From: CBDANW01 sp965197825
GTDB taxonomy: Bacteria; Acidobacteriota; Vicinamibacteria; Marinacidobacterales; DATDRI01
Length of the DNA stretch: 64,000 bases
Assembly (NCBI GenBank): GCA_965197825.1
Contig: CBDANW010000003.1
Location: 1,302,001-1,366,000 of the forward strand
Reading direction: 5' to 3'
Shown here piece after piece: positions 25,139 to 33,848 of the stretch (its first letter is position 1; every line of letters starts with the position of its first letter). The notes beneath the pieces were generated by a model that searched no databases, had not been told where the DNA came from, and worked only from the letters and a program-made list of their open reading frames with translations. A program made the translations under genes and the position numbers.

Positions 25139-26143
25139 ATGGCAATCAAAGTAGGCATCAACGGTTTTGGACGCATCGGCCGGAATATCTTCCGTGCCAC
25201 GATGAACGACAAGGACATCGAGATCCTTGCGGTCAATGACATCACGGACGCCAACGCGTTGGCCTACCTCCTGAAACACGACTCGGTGCTGGGTAATCTC
25301 GACACGGACGTGCACGTGGACGGCGACACGATCCAGGCGGGCTCCCACCGGTTCAAGGTTCTGACCACGAGGGATCCCGGAGAGCTTCCCTGGAAGGCTC
25401 TCGGTGTGGACATCGTGGTGGAGTCGACTGGGCTCTTTACCAAGAAGGAAGACGCCGCAAAGCATCTCTCAGCCGGAGCAAAGAAAGTCATCATCAGTGC
25501 CCCGGCCAGGGGGGAGGACCTCACGATCGTCATGGGAGTCAACCACGACAAGTACGAGCCCGACCAACACCATGTTCTGTCCAACGCGTCCTGCACGACC
25601 AACTGCTTGGCCCTGGTGGCTAAAGTCATCCACGAGCAGTTCGGGCTGGTCAGCGGGATCATGACCACCGTGCACTCCTACACGAACGATCAGCGCCTGC
25701 TCGATCTACCGCACAAGGACTTGCGTCGCGCTCGCGCCGCCGCCCTGTCCATGATCCCCACGACCACCGGTGCCGCACTCGCAGTGAGCCGCGTGCTTCC
25801 CGAGCTCGAGGGGCGACTGGACGGAATCTCGGTCCGCGTGCCGACCCCGAACGTCTCGCTCACCGACCTGACCGCCGTCCTGGAGAAGAAGGTCACCGTC
25901 GATTCGGTGAATCAAGCTCTCGAGCAGGCCGCGGGTAAAGAGCTCAAGGACATCCTCGCCGTCTCCCACGAACCCCTCGTGTCCATCGACTTCAAGGGTA
26001 ACCCTCATTCTTCCATCGTGGACGCGCCCTTCACGAAGGTCGTGGGCGACCACTCGGTCAAGATCCTCTCGTGGTACGACAACGAATGGGGGTTTTCCTG
26101 CCGGGTGAAAGATCTGATCAAGTACGTCGCGTCCAGGGGCTAG
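25139..26143 (+). CDS. gap: Glyceraldehyde-3-phosphate dehydrogenase (type I)
   Basis: Oxidises glyceraldehyde 3-phosphate to 1,3-bisphosphoglycerate in glycolysis, or the reverse. The NAD-binding opening is KVGINGFGRIGRNIFRA; the catalytic cysteine lies in SNASCTTNCLA near residue 150, and HSYTNDQR (catalytic His region), PTTTGAALAVSRVLPELEGRLDG and WYDNEWGFSCR follow. 334 residues, normal length. The ATG at 25139 is preceded by AAGGAG; an upstream in-frame start at 25061 would overlap the promoter. The neighbouring glycolytic genes pgk, tpiA and gpmA are elsewhere in the window, not in an operon with gap. Confidence 0.97.
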   Translation: MAIKVGINGFGRIGRNIFRATMNDKDIEILAVNDITDANALAYLLKHDSVLGNLDTDVHVDGDTIQAGSHRFKVLTTRDPGELPWKALGVDIVVESTGLFTKKEDAAKHLSAGAKKVIISAPARGEDLTIVMGVNHDKYEPDQHHVLSNASCTTNCLALVAKVIHEQFGLVSGIMTTVHSYTNDQRLLDLPHKDLRRARAAALSMIPTTTGAALAVSRVLPELEGRLDGISVRVPTPNVSLTDLTAVLEKKVTVDSVNQALEQAAGKELKDILAVSHEPLVSIDFKGNPHSSIVDAPFTKVVGDHSVKILSWYDNEWGFSCRVKDLIKYVASRG

Positions 26144-26175
26144 ACGCAGGTCATGGTGACTGCTACCTAAAGTAA

Positions 26176-26197
26176 CGGTGACAGCTACTTAATCTTT
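26176..26197. repeat. Left arm of a palindrome split by IS-A
   Basis: This 22-bp segment is exactly complementary to 27775-27796. Without the IS the arms would be about 10 bp apart and form a hairpin between the convergent gap and CBS genes. It contains GGTGACAGCTACTTAATC; a diverged half-copy (GGTGACTGCTACCTAAAG) lies directly upstream at about 26155-26172. It is probably a REP-like palindromic repeat unit or a bidirectional transcription end. Confidence 0.8.
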
Positions 26198-26200
26198 TGT

Positions 26201-26320
26201 GGGGATGTCCCGCCGGATGTGGGGATGTCCCGCCGGATGTGGGGATGTCCCGCCGGATGTGGGGATGTCCCGCCGGATGTGGGGATGTCCCGCCGGATGT
26301 GGGGATGTCCCGCCGGATGT
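26201..26320 (+). repeat. Six perfect 20-bp tandem copies of the IS-A left tip
   Basis: The 20-bp unit GGGGATGTCCCGCCGGATGT is repeated six times without change (26201, 26221, 26241, 26261, 26281, 26301). The last unit is the true left end of IS-A and runs into its next bases TTGAATTTGG. The five extra units lie between the target duplication (26193-26200) and the element. Other IS-A copies have a single unit. Confidence 0.97.
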
Positions 26321-27760
26321 TGAATTTGGGGTAGCGGCGGCTCCTTGGCCGGCCTAAGAATAGGTCTGCCAATAAACCGTCTCCAGAGGGGGACAAGGAG
26401 CCACCAATGCCTAGGAAATCGAAGAAGCCAGTAAGAAAGCAAACGCACTCGCCTACGGGCAAGGTAGTTGGCCAAGTCGGTCAGATACTGCTACCGATGA
26501 TAGCTGGGATCGCGGCCACGAAGGCGGATCTGACGGAATGGGTGTACGAGCAAGGACTGACAGCTCTGCACCTACTGCTCAGAGAGGACGCCGAGGAGAT
26601 CGCGGGGCTCAAGGGCAAGCACGAGAAGGAGCGAACTCATAACCACTGTGGGAGCACGAACGGAGAGCTGAGCTTCGGTGGTCGTCGCATCCAAGTGTCG
26701 CGACCTCGAGTTCGCTCGAAGTCGGGCGAGGAGGCGTCGCTTCCACACTTCGAAGCCTTCCGCGAAGAAGACCCGCTTCCAGAGCGAGTGTTGAATCAGA
26801 TCTTGGTGGGGGTATCGACCCGAAATTACGAATCGAGTCTGGACAAACCCGCGGCCAAGTTGAAGTCTCGTGGCACGAGTAAGAGTGCCGCCAGCCGTCA
26901 CCTCGTGAGCCAGACGACTAAGAAGCTCGAGGAATACCTGTCTCGGCGGCTAGAGGAGTTCGAGCTTGCGGCACTGATGCTGGATGGCCTTGAGGTGGCC
27001 GGACAGACCGTCGTCGTAACTCTCGGTATCACAATAGATGGAACGAAGGTGCCCCTGGGTATATGGCTGGGCTCGACGGAGAACTCTCGGGTGTGCACCG
27101 CGATGTTGCAGGACCTTCTCGAGCGAGGCTTGCGCGTCGATGAGTCGATTCTCTGCGTAGTGGACGGAGGCAAAGGCATCCGCAAGGCACTCGTCGACGT
27201 TTTGGGGGACCTCGCGGTCATCCAAAGGTGCCAGATCCATAAACTCCGGAATCTTCGCTCGTACCTTCCCAAGTCTCGTCACGCCTACGTGCTCCAGACG
27301 ATGAAGGAAGCCTACAAGTGCAAGAGTGCCGACAAGGCGCGCAAGCGACTTCAGGCATTGGTGTCGTGGCTCGAGCGAAACGGCTACGACGAAGCTGCCG
27401 GAAGCCTTCGTGAAGGGATGGAAGAGACACTCACGGTCGTGAAGCTCGCGCTGCCCGCCTTACTTCGCCAGTCTCTTGCCACGACGAACGCCATTGAGAA
27501 TCTCAACGGAACCATTCGCAGAGTATCGAGAAACGTCAAGCGTTGGTAGAGTCCTTCCATGGTTCGCCGATGGACCGCTCTTGGCGTCGTCACCGCGCAG
27601 AAAAAGTTCCGGCGTATCAAAGGCTATCGCCATATGGGCGCTCTCGTTCACGCGCTTAGAAGCAAACAGAAATCTCTTGACAGCGATGAGTTTGCTGCCT
27701 AAGAGTATTCACAGGTGCCGCCGCTACCCGACCAAATTCAACAGCGGCCGGGACATCCCC
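26301..27760 (+). mobile_element. IS-A copy 4 (complete, 1460 bp)
   Basis: The reference copy of IS-A: both terminal repeats present, one transposase gene. The target duplication reads TCTTTTGT at 26193-26200 and TCTTTTGG at 27761-27768 (7 of 8 bases). The insertion point is the loop of the palindrome 26176/27796. The five extra tips lie outside its left end. Apart from the TAG codon shared by all copies the element has no visible damage. Confidence 0.95.
26407..27702 (+). CDS. IS-A transposase (IS256 family) with in-frame TAG
   Basis: A Mutator-type DDE transposase. The first 380 codons end at TAG (27547-27549); the same frame continues open to TAA at 27700-27702, giving 431 codons, which fits the normal IS256 length. 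The segment after TAG (MVRRWTALGVVTAQKKFRR, then HMGALVHAL) is the usual C-terminus. Catalytic regions: LDGLEVAGQTVVVTLGI (Asp), VVDGGKGIRKAL (Asp), CQIHKLRNL, and SLATTNAIENLNGTIRR (Glu). An SD GGACAAGGAG precedes the ATG. Readthrough or a defective family ancestor are the alternatives. Confidence 0.9.
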
Positions 27761-27774
27761 TCTTTTGGCAGCGG

Positions 27775-27796
27775 AAAGATTAAGTAGCTGTCACCG
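27775..27796. repeat. Right arm of the palindrome split by IS-A
   Basis: The 22-bp complement of 26176-26197, ending two bases before the stop codon of the CBS-domain gene. See the left arm. Together the arms and the 8-bp target region would form a hairpin with a 22-bp perfect stem. Confidence 0.8.
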
Positions 27797-27798
27797 AA

Positions 27799-28224
27799 TT
27801 AGGTTTGCTGCGGAACCTGTGACAGGACGCTCATCAGCACTTTGAGCGCGTCGATTTCCGTGAAGATCCCGACGAGATCTTCTCCGTTCACTACCGGGAC
27901 GGCCCCCACTTTCTTTCCCACCATGAGCTGCACCGCTTGGCGCAGCTCGGTGTCCGCCGTCAAGGTAAAGGGCTCCCGCGTCATGATTCGGGAGATGGGA
28001 GTGCTCGCGAGAACCTCCTCATACTTGCCGATGTCCACCCCGCTCAGAACCGAAGGTGAGGCTTTGCGAATGTCTCGGTCGGTCACGATGCCTATTAGCC
28101 TCGATCCCTGGACGACGGGAAGGTGGCGGATGTGATGTTGGCGAAGGAGCTCGACGGCTTCCTTCATATTGGCATCTTCGCCGACCGTGAACGGCTCTTT
28201 GGTCATATAGTCGCCGACCCGCAT
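27799..28224 (-). CDS. Tandem CBS-domain protein
   Basis: A 141-residue protein made of two CBS domains: residues 1-65 (GDYMTKEPFTVGEDANMKEA, HHIRHLPVVQGSRLIGIVTDRDI) and 75-135 (ISRIMTREPFTL, GKKVGAVPVVNGEDLVGIFTEID). Such stand-alone pairs bind adenosine nucleotides and act as energy or redox sensors; a partner is not evident. GGAGG lies 7 bp before the ATG at 28224. The stop abuts the palindrome, and the gene was convergent with gap before IS-A entered. Confidence 0.92.
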   Translation of the reverse strand: MRVGDYMTKEPFTVGEDANMKEAVELLRQHHIRHLPVVQGSRLIGIVTDRDIRKASPSVLSGVDIGKYEEVLASTPISRIMTREPFTLTADTELRQAVQLMVGKKVGAVPVVNGEDLVGIFTEIDALKVLMSVLSQVPQQT

Positions 28225-28373
28225 TTCGATCCCTCCAAATCCTTAGATTTTCTAGGATTGCCCTCATTGTAACCCGGAAGTGACCTTCTGCCAAGGGTTA
28301 AGGGGGGCCCGCCAAGGCGCTCGACACGACCGCAACCTCGTATACCAAGCCCCTAGCGGAGGAACCTGGCGGC

Positions 28374-28625
28374 GTGCTCGTTGCGAGGCGACGAAAAACG
28401 AAGCTCAGTTACGTGCACTGGGACGGGACCGGACTGTGCGTCTACGCGAAACGTCTCGAAGAGGGAAAGTTCGCATGCCTGTGGTCCAGCGGTGACGGCG
28501 AGCCAGTGCGACTGACGACGACAGAGTTGTCGTTGTTTCTGGAGGGGAGCCGGTTGGTCGGAAAAATATCTTTGTCACCTCCTGAAATGAAGCATTTTTC
28601 ACTTGCCGTGAGATCGTCTCTATGA
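28374..28625 (+). pseudogene. tnpB: IS66 TnpB, 5' truncated
   Basis: The C-terminal 70 residues from VHWDGTGLCVYAKRL onward match copy 1 exactly. The codons before that (LVARRRKTKLSYV) differ in DNA from copy 1 yet fit the IS66 TnpB pattern (FV.RNRR...K.L.WD), which suggests recombination with a diverged relative. The N-terminal half and tnpA are gone. Confidence 0.75.
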
Positions 28626-30215
28626 TCTAATCGTATTCCGTGGTTCGCATAAAAAACGAACACGACCTCGAAACACTCCGCCAGATAACTCTCCTCGTTG
28701 ATAACGAGAACCAGCGCCTCGTCAATGAAAACGTTCGTCTGCGAGTGGAACTGGCGAGACTCCATGGTGTGCCGGAAACGGAGCAACTTGAACTGTCGGT
28801 TCTCAAGCAACTACAGGAAAAGCGAGAGAGCATTTTCCGCATCGACGAAAAGCGGACCCGGAAGAAAACGAAGGCTAAAAAGAACAAGAAGAAAGGGCAC
28901 GGCCCGCGCGAACAGCCTCATCTTCCCGTGGTCGACAAAGTAATCGAACTCGCCGAGACAGAGAAAAAGTGCTCGGTGTGCGACGGCGAGCTGGGCGAGA
29001 TGGCGGGTCAATACGAGGAATCGGAAGTGGTGACGGTGGTGAAGCGGAGCTTCGTCATCGAACGGCATTTGCGGAAAAAGTACCGCTGCCGATGTAACGC
29101 GAACGTCGTCACCGCACCGGCGGCGACGAAGCTTCAGCCCGGAGGCCGCTACTCGGTGGAGTTCGCGACCGAAGTGGCCATCAGCAAGTACCTGGACCAT
29201 ATGCCTCTCGAGCGCCAGGTTCGGATGATGCGCCGCGAAGGGCTAGATATCGACAGCCAGACGCTGTGGGACCAGCTGAACGTACTGGCACGTCATCTGA
29301 ATCCGGTGTACGACGCTCTGGGAGAGAAGGTTTTGGAGTCACCCGTCATCCACGCCGACGAAACGCGGTGGCCTCTGATGGGCTCGATGAAGAAGTCGGC
29401 GGGCACGGTGTGGGGCGTTTCGAGTCCGGACATCGCGTACTACCGAATGCTGCCGACGAAATCGACGGAAGATGGCCAAAAGGTGCTGGGGACCTACTCC
29501 GGCATCGCGGTTGTGGACGGCTACGCGGTGTACGAGGTGCTAGCTCGTGCCGGTCCAGACGGCTACGCGGCTCGTGCCGGTCCACAGTTTCGTCTCGCCC
29601 ACTGCTGGGCGCACGTGAAAAGAAAGTTCGACGAAGCCAGCGAGCACTACCCGCAAGCTTGCTCCGAAGTGCTTCGTTTGATCGGAGAGCTGTACGAAGT
29701 CGAACGCGAGGTCCCGGGTCCGTTTCCCGGCGATGAAAAAGCTCAGAAACTGAGACTTCGTTTACGCAAGCAACGTTCGCAGCGGATCTTGAAAGCGATT
29801 CGGCAATGGGGCGGGAGCCAAAGAAGATTGCCGCGAAGCGACTTCGGCAAGGCGGTCCGCTACATGCTGGAGAGATGGGAGACACTCACGCTGTTCGCCG
29901 AAAACCCTCTCGTCTGGCTTGACAACAATCACGCCGAGCGCGCCCTGAGGGAACCTGTCGTCGGTCGCAAAAATCACTACGGCAGTCGATCGAAACGCGG
30001 AACCGACGTCGCAGCGCTGTTCTACACCCTGTGCGAGACCGCGAAGCTTCAGAACGTCGACCCCAGGGCCTACATGCTCGAAGCGGCCTACGCCGCCATC
30101 AACCAGCCAGGAACCGTGTTACTCCCCGACGCCCTACGCGACAACTCCGCTGCGTAGCTTCTCCTCCGAATCGCGACGTTCCAACCCGCTCCAGTAGGGC
30201 ACGGCGAGGAGTTAC
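28375..30215 (+). mobile_element. IS66-family element IS-E, copy 2, left end lost
   Basis: This copy keeps the 3' half of tnpB, a full tnpC and the right end (terminal repeat complement GTAACTCCTCGCCGTG at 30200-30215). tnpA, the first half of tnpB and the left end are missing. At the left, up to about 28404, the sequence is unlike copy 1 although still TnpB-like at the protein level. The right end interrupts a nitrilase gene. No target duplication can be checked. Confidence 0.85.
28640..30157 (+). CDS. tnpC: IS66 transposase TnpC (complete)
   Basis: The 505-residue IS66 transposase. Coiled coil at residues 10-55, basic linker, zinc-binding CSVCDGEL...CRCN region near 110-155, DDE domain from HADETRWPLM (first Asp, near residue 240), VVDGYAVYE (second Asp), HCWAHVKRKFDEA, and DNNHAERALREPVVGRKN with the catalytic Glu near residue 435. 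The start is GTG. A 21-bp near-duplication at 29548-29592 makes a RAGPDGYAARAGP insertion after VYEVLA, in a surface loop region. Confidence 0.93.
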   Translation: MVRIKNEHDLETLRQITLLVDNENQRLVNENVRLRVELARLHGVPETEQLELSVLKQLQEKRESIFRIDEKRTRKKTKAKKNKKKGHGPREQPHLPVVDKVIELAETEKKCSVCDGELGEMAGQYEESEVVTVVKRSFVIERHLRKKYRCRCNANVVTAPAATKLQPGGRYSVEFATEVAISKYLDHMPLERQVRMMRREGLDIDSQTLWDQLNVLARHLNPVYDALGEKVLESPVIHADETRWPLMGSMKKSAGTVWGVSSPDIAYYRMLPTKSTEDGQKVLGTYSGIAVVDGYAVYEVLARAGPDGYAARAGPQFRLAHCWAHVKRKFDEASEHYPQACSEVLRLIGELYEVEREVPGPFPGDEKAQKLRLRLRKQRSQRILKAIRQWGGSQRRLPRSDFGKAVRYMLERWETLTLFAENPLVWLDNNHAERALREPVVGRKNHYGSRSKRGTDVAALFYTLCETAKLQNVDPRAYMLEAAYAAINQPGTVLLPDALRDNSAA

Positions 30216-30485
30216 AATGCTACCACCCACGATGGCCACGTGGTGCTTGACAGCAAAATCTCTCAGACACTGGACGCTCGGGCCGTCGTCCATGTCCTCG
30301 GCCACTTGAATCTGGTCGCCCTCGCGGCCGATAAACGGAAAATTCTCGGGGAGAGAAAGAAGCTGCGCCCCGCCCTCCACCGCTTCTTCCATGAGAGAGT
30401 GCGCCCGAACGAGGTTCGCATCCCGATTCCCGGTGGAGCACATCTGGATCGCGGCAACGCGCAGGATGTCTCGGTCTTCAACCAT
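30216..30485 (-). pseudogene. Carbon-nitrogen hydrolase (nitrilase superfamily), N-terminal fragment
   Basis: The first 90 codons of a nitrilase-type amidohydrolase: LRVAAIQMCSTGNRDANL opening, then GAQLLSLPENFPFIG with the catalytic Glu, and CLRDFAVKHHVAIVGGSIV. Lys and Cys of the catalytic triad would be further on and are lost where IS66 ends at 30215. The rest of the gene is not in the window. The family hydrolyses omega-amides, nitriles or N-carbamoyl compounds; the subfamily cannot be fixed. Confidence 0.85.
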
Positions 30486-30562
30486 CGTTCATCCCCCGTC
30501 TACGTCGTCTACGGCGGGAAAGCTTACATCAACCCGACGGGTTTGAAAAGATGGTACGCACG

Positions 30563-32038
30563 TCACCGCGAGATCGGCAGTCGCATCGCAAACTCCGTCC
30601 CATTACCCACCTCGCTGCTCACCTCGATGGTGCCCTGGTGATCCTGAATGATGCGATAGCAGATCGAGAGTCCCAGGCCCGTCCCCACCCCCACACCCTT
30701 GGTCGTGAAACCCGGGTCGAAGACCCGCTCCAGATTCTCCGACGAGATTCCCATCCCGGTATCCGCGAAACGGAGTACGACGTGATCCCCGTCGCGAGCC
30801 GTTGTAATGGTGATCGTCCCCTTCTGTTTCATCGCTAAAATCGCGTTGTTCAAGAGATTCATGAAGACCTGGTTGAGCTGGCTGGAAAAACACACGACCT
30901 CAGGCAGATCACCATAGTGCTTCACGACCTCGACGCCCTTCTTGAGCTCGTGCGCAAGCAGCGTCAGCGTGCTGTCGATACCCTCGTGCAAATCCACGCG
31001 CTTTTCTTCGGATTCGTCCAGCCGGGCGAAGTTTCTGAGAGATTTCACGATGGACGAGATGCGTTCACAGGCCAGGAGCTCCGTCTCGGAGGCTTGCTGC
31101 AGTATTTCCACGGCGCGCTGTAGCTTCTGGTCTTCCGCGAGCTCCGCTGGCATGTCCTCCGCCTCGATACGTTTCTTGACGATTTCGGCCGCGCGCTTCA
31201 CCAAGTCCGTGTTGGCCGAGATCGATCCGATGGGTGTGTTGATCTCGTGCGCCACCCCCGCCACCAACATACCGAGCGACGCCATCTTGCCGGACTGGAC
31301 GAGCTGCGCCTGCGTTTCCCGCAGCTCCCGATTCGCTCGCTCCAGCTCGGCGGTTCGAGCGCGGACTCGATCTTCGAGAGTCTCGTTCAGCCGCTTTAGG
31401 TTCTCATGGGCCTCGGCCAACTCCTTGCGACGTTGCTCCGCGGCTTGGACCAACCGTGCGTTGTGAATGGCGCTGGCCGCCTGATTGGCAACGATCGTGA
31501 CCAGGGTCTCGTCACGATCGCTGTACGTCCTCTGCTCGGCGCTTTCGACGGAAAAGACGCCGATGAAATCGTCCTTGATCATGAGCGGGATGGCGATCTG
31601 ACTTTCTACATCCGGGAGGCCCGGCACCGGTGTGGCCTCTCCTAGCTCACCGGCTCTCCCCGCGTCCTTCATCTGCTTCCGGATAGCGGCGATGTAGCCT
31701 CTTTGCTGGCCCAGGTTGCTGGCCCGCATCATCCGCCTCTTCTTGGCAACCACGCCGATGAATCCGGTGCCAACCTGAACCCTGCCTCCGAGTGTCCCGT
31801 CTTCATAGCCTCGACTCGCAACCACAACCAAGCTCGTGCCGGAGTCGTCGACTAGAAGGATGAGCGCGTGATGGAAACCGAAGAGGTCATCCATAGTGTG
31901 GAGGACGACATCGTAGATGTCTACGAGTTCCAGGGTCGAATTGATGTCCGACGAAACCTGCTGAAGGATACGAATTTCCGCCGACTTTTGCGCCAGCTCT
32001 TCGACCAGCTCTTCGGTCGTGGGTCGCCGCTTGACCAC
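30563..32038 (-). CDS. GAF-domain sensor histidine kinase
   Basis: A cytoplasmic 491-residue histidine kinase. An N-terminal helix leads into a GAF domain (about residues 25-195; AIPLMIKDDFIGVFSVES), then a coiled coil (195-250), the dimerisation/phosphoacceptor helix MLVAGVAHEINTPIGSI with His near residue 265, and the HATPase domain with N box NQVFMNLLNNAILAM, G1 FADTGMGIS and G2 GTGLGLSICYRII. No transmembrane helix is seen. The HEINTP pattern is typical of ZraS/DctB-like kinases. GTG start. No response regulator gene lies next to it. Confidence 0.93.
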   Translation of the reverse strand: MVKRRPTTEELVEELAQKSAEIRILQQVSSDINSTLELVDIYDVVLHTMDDLFGFHHALILLVDDSGTSLVVVASRGYEDGTLGGRVQVGTGFIGVVAKKRRMMRASNLGQQRGYIAAIRKQMKDAGRAGELGEATPVPGLPDVESQIAIPLMIKDDFIGVFSVESAEQRTYSDRDETLVTIVANQAASAIHNARLVQAAEQRRKELAEAHENLKRLNETLEDRVRARTAELERANRELRETQAQLVQSGKMASLGMLVAGVAHEINTPIGSISANTDLVKRAAEIVKKRIEAEDMPAELAEDQKLQRAVEILQQASETELLACERISSIVKSLRNFARLDESEEKRVDLHEGIDSTLTLLAHELKKGVEVVKHYGDLPEVVCFSSQLNQVFMNLLNNAILAMKQKGTITITTARDGDHVVLRFADTGMGISSENLERVFDPGFTTKGVGVGTGLGLSICYRIIQDHQGTIEVSSEVGNGTEFAMRLPISR

Positions 32039-32051
32039 GGGTCGCTGGCCC

Positions 32052-32468
32052 TTAGGAGACGGGACCGTACTGGATCTTCTCCACCGAGGTCACGCGGTAA
32101 ATATCTGCTGCCTTTAGCTTGAACACGTCCGACATGCCGGTCATCGAGGCGATGGCTTCGATCTGCATGTCCATCGCGTCGAAGGTGGAACCTTCGGTCT
32201 CCGAGTGGTCGAACTCGAGGTAGAGGCTCCAGTAAGCGAAGCCCTCGATATCATTCAAGTTGATGCAGGCACGCGGATTCTCTTGAATGTTGCGGACGGT
32301 TTTGCTGAAGAATTGGTTGGACAGTGCTACGTGTCCAGCATCCACATAATACACTCGGGAGATATCGGTGGCGTTGGGTATGCCGTCCCGCGAGCAGGTA
32401 CCCACCTGGGCCGGGATCCCATTTTCCATTACCGGCTTGATCTCACCAGGAAGCTTGACGTCTCCCAT
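32052..32468 (-). CDS. Pyridoxamine 5'-phosphate oxidase-like FMN-binding protein
   Basis: A 138-residue split-barrel flavin-binding protein: MENGIPAQVGTCSRDGIPNATD, HVALSNQFFSKTVRNIQENPRA and the acidic C-terminal part resemble PPOX-class proteins. The ATG at 32468 shares a base with the stop of the preceding gene (TGATG); GTG at 32471 is an alternative. The two adjacent genes encode related folds and probably form a two-gene operon. The substrate is unknown. Confidence 0.8.
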   Translation of the reverse strand: MGDVKLPGEIKPVMENGIPAQVGTCSRDGIPNATDISRVYYVDAGHVALSNQFFSKTVRNIQENPRACINLNDIEGFAYWSLYLEFDHSETEGSTFDAMDMQIEAIASMTGMSDVFKLKAADIYRVTSVEKIQYGPVS

Positions 32469-32983
32469 CACCCTTCCTCCGACACGATCCTGCGCCCGGC
32501 TCCCGGGCCTGGTGTCTGATCGTAGATCTCCCGCACTTTGAAAGTCACGGCGAGCGAGGGCTTTCTAAACCGAACGGTGCAACTCTCTTCCGAGAAACCA
32601 AACAAAGGTACCCAGAGTTTCCGGAAGCGCTCTCCGATTCGGTCGACCACCGAGATGTCCCCGTCACTGGCGGGTCTGGTACCAACATGATCACCCTTGA
32701 ATTGATAGCACTCGTGGGCGTCGACAGCCGGGTTAGGGGGTTTGCTGGCTTTGGGTCCCGAGGTGCTCCCCAGCACGACGAAAGTGAGCTGGCCGTTGTC
32801 TTCGAGGCAAGGGATGAGGGTCTTGGCGTGATCGCCGGGAAAAAGGCACGTAAGGGTTTCCCCGTCGTCACCGGCGATCCATCCCGTGACGAAGTGAAGG
32901 TAGGGCACAAGCTTGTCGTCTCGGGTAGCCACAAACCCCACGGTCGCGCCTTCTAGAAACCTTACAATCTCCTCTGGGATCAT
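32468..32983 (-). CDS. Pyridoxamine 5'-phosphate oxidase-like protein
   Basis: 171 residues with a PPOX-type opening (FLEGATVGFVATRDDKLVPYLHFVTGW) and the central strand LEDNGQLTFVVLGSTSGP, consistent with a flavin/heme-binding split barrel. The C-terminal half (VDRIGERFRKLWVPLFGF) is less conserved. It is translationally coupled to the downstream PPOX-like gene. Pairing of two such proteins suggests a heteromer or tandem duplication, which is inference. Confidence 0.72.
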   Translation of the reverse strand: MIPEEIVRFLEGATVGFVATRDDKLVPYLHFVTGWIAGDDGETLTCLFPGDHAKTLIPCLEDNGQLTFVVLGSTSGPKASKPPNPAVDAHECYQFKGDHVGTRPASDGDISVVDRIGERFRKLWVPLFGFSEESCTVRFRKPSLAVTFKVREIYDQTPGPGAGRRIVSEEG

Positions 32984-33090
32984 TTTCGGTGCTTGCGTGC
33001 GCTCCAGTTCCTTTCCACCGGTAAGTTAACGCACCGATGCTTCCGTGTCCAACGAGCCCCTGTACTAATCATGTACTAATATAGGAGGCG

Positions 33091-33840
33091 ATGAAAAAGC
33101 TCGTCCTGCTCCGACACGGAGAAAGCACCTGGAACCAGTCGAATCGTTTCACCGGCTGGACGGACGTAGGATTGACCGAAAAAGGAACTTCGGAAGCCAT
33201 CGAGGCCGGGCGTATCCTGCTCAAAGAAGGCTACGAGTTCGACGTGGCCTATACCTCGCTCCTCAAACGCGCCATCAAGACGCTCTGGCTGGCGCTCGAA
33301 GAAATGGATCTCATGTGGATTCCGGTGCATCGGAGCTGGAGGCTGAACGAGCGGCACTACGGCGCGCTACAGGGACTCAATAAGGCGGAGATCGCCGAGA
33401 AACATGGTATCGAACAGACCCAACTGTGGCGCCGCAGCTACGACGTGCCACCACCCGCCCTCGCGCCTAACGACGAACGCTACCCCGGCAACGATCCGCG
33501 GTACGCCGACCTGAGCCCCGACGAGCTTCCACTCACCGAGTGCCTCAAGGACACGGTCGAGCGGTTTCTTCCCTATTGGAAAGACACTATTGCCCCGGCC
33601 GTGCAAAGCGGCAAACGCGTCGTCATTTCCGCCCACGGCAACAGCCTGCGCGCGCTGGTGAAGTATCTCGACAACGTCGCGGAGGAAGATATCGTGGGAC
33701 TTAACATACCGACCGGCATCCCTCTCGTCTACGAGCTAGAAGACGATCTCACCGCGATACGCAGCTTCTACCTGGGAGATCCGGACGCGGTGAAACGCGC
33801 CACCGCCGCCGTGGCCGGACAGTTGAAGAAGAAGCGCTAA
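33091..33840 (+). CDS. gpmA: 2,3-bisphosphoglycerate-dependent phosphoglycerate mutase
   Basis: Interconverts 3- and 2-phosphoglycerate. The catalytic histidine lies in LVLLRHGESTWNQSNRFTGW, the second in ISAHGNSLRALVKYLD; RHYGALQGLNKAEIAEKHG and the RRSYDVPPP segment are typical of the dPGM group. 249 residues. GGAGG lies 3-4 bp before the ATG. A direct repeat TGTACTAAT occurs twice just upstream (33061-33079), possibly around the -10 region. Confidence 0.96.
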   Translation: MKKLVLLRHGESTWNQSNRFTGWTDVGLTEKGTSEAIEAGRILLKEGYEFDVAYTSLLKRAIKTLWLALEEMDLMWIPVHRSWRLNERHYGALQGLNKAEIAEKHGIEQTQLWRRSYDVPPPALAPNDERYPGNDPRYADLSPDELPLTECLKDTVERFLPYWKDTIAPAVQSGKRVVISAHGNSLRALVKYLDNVAEEDIVGLNIPTGIPLVYELEDDLTAIRSFYLGDPDAVKRATAAVAGQLKKKR

Positions 33841-33848
33841 GACCGGAC

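Noticed and set aside
26201..26320. Tandem 20-bp units considered as a CRISPR array
   Set aside because: There are no spacers; the units are directly adjacent and equal the tip of IS-A.
27676..27702. Outward promoter at the right end of IS-A (TTGACA-N17-TAAGAG)
   Set aside because: The -35 is perfect but the -10 (TAAGAG) is poor and the bases lie within the transposase frame; evidence is too weak to list.
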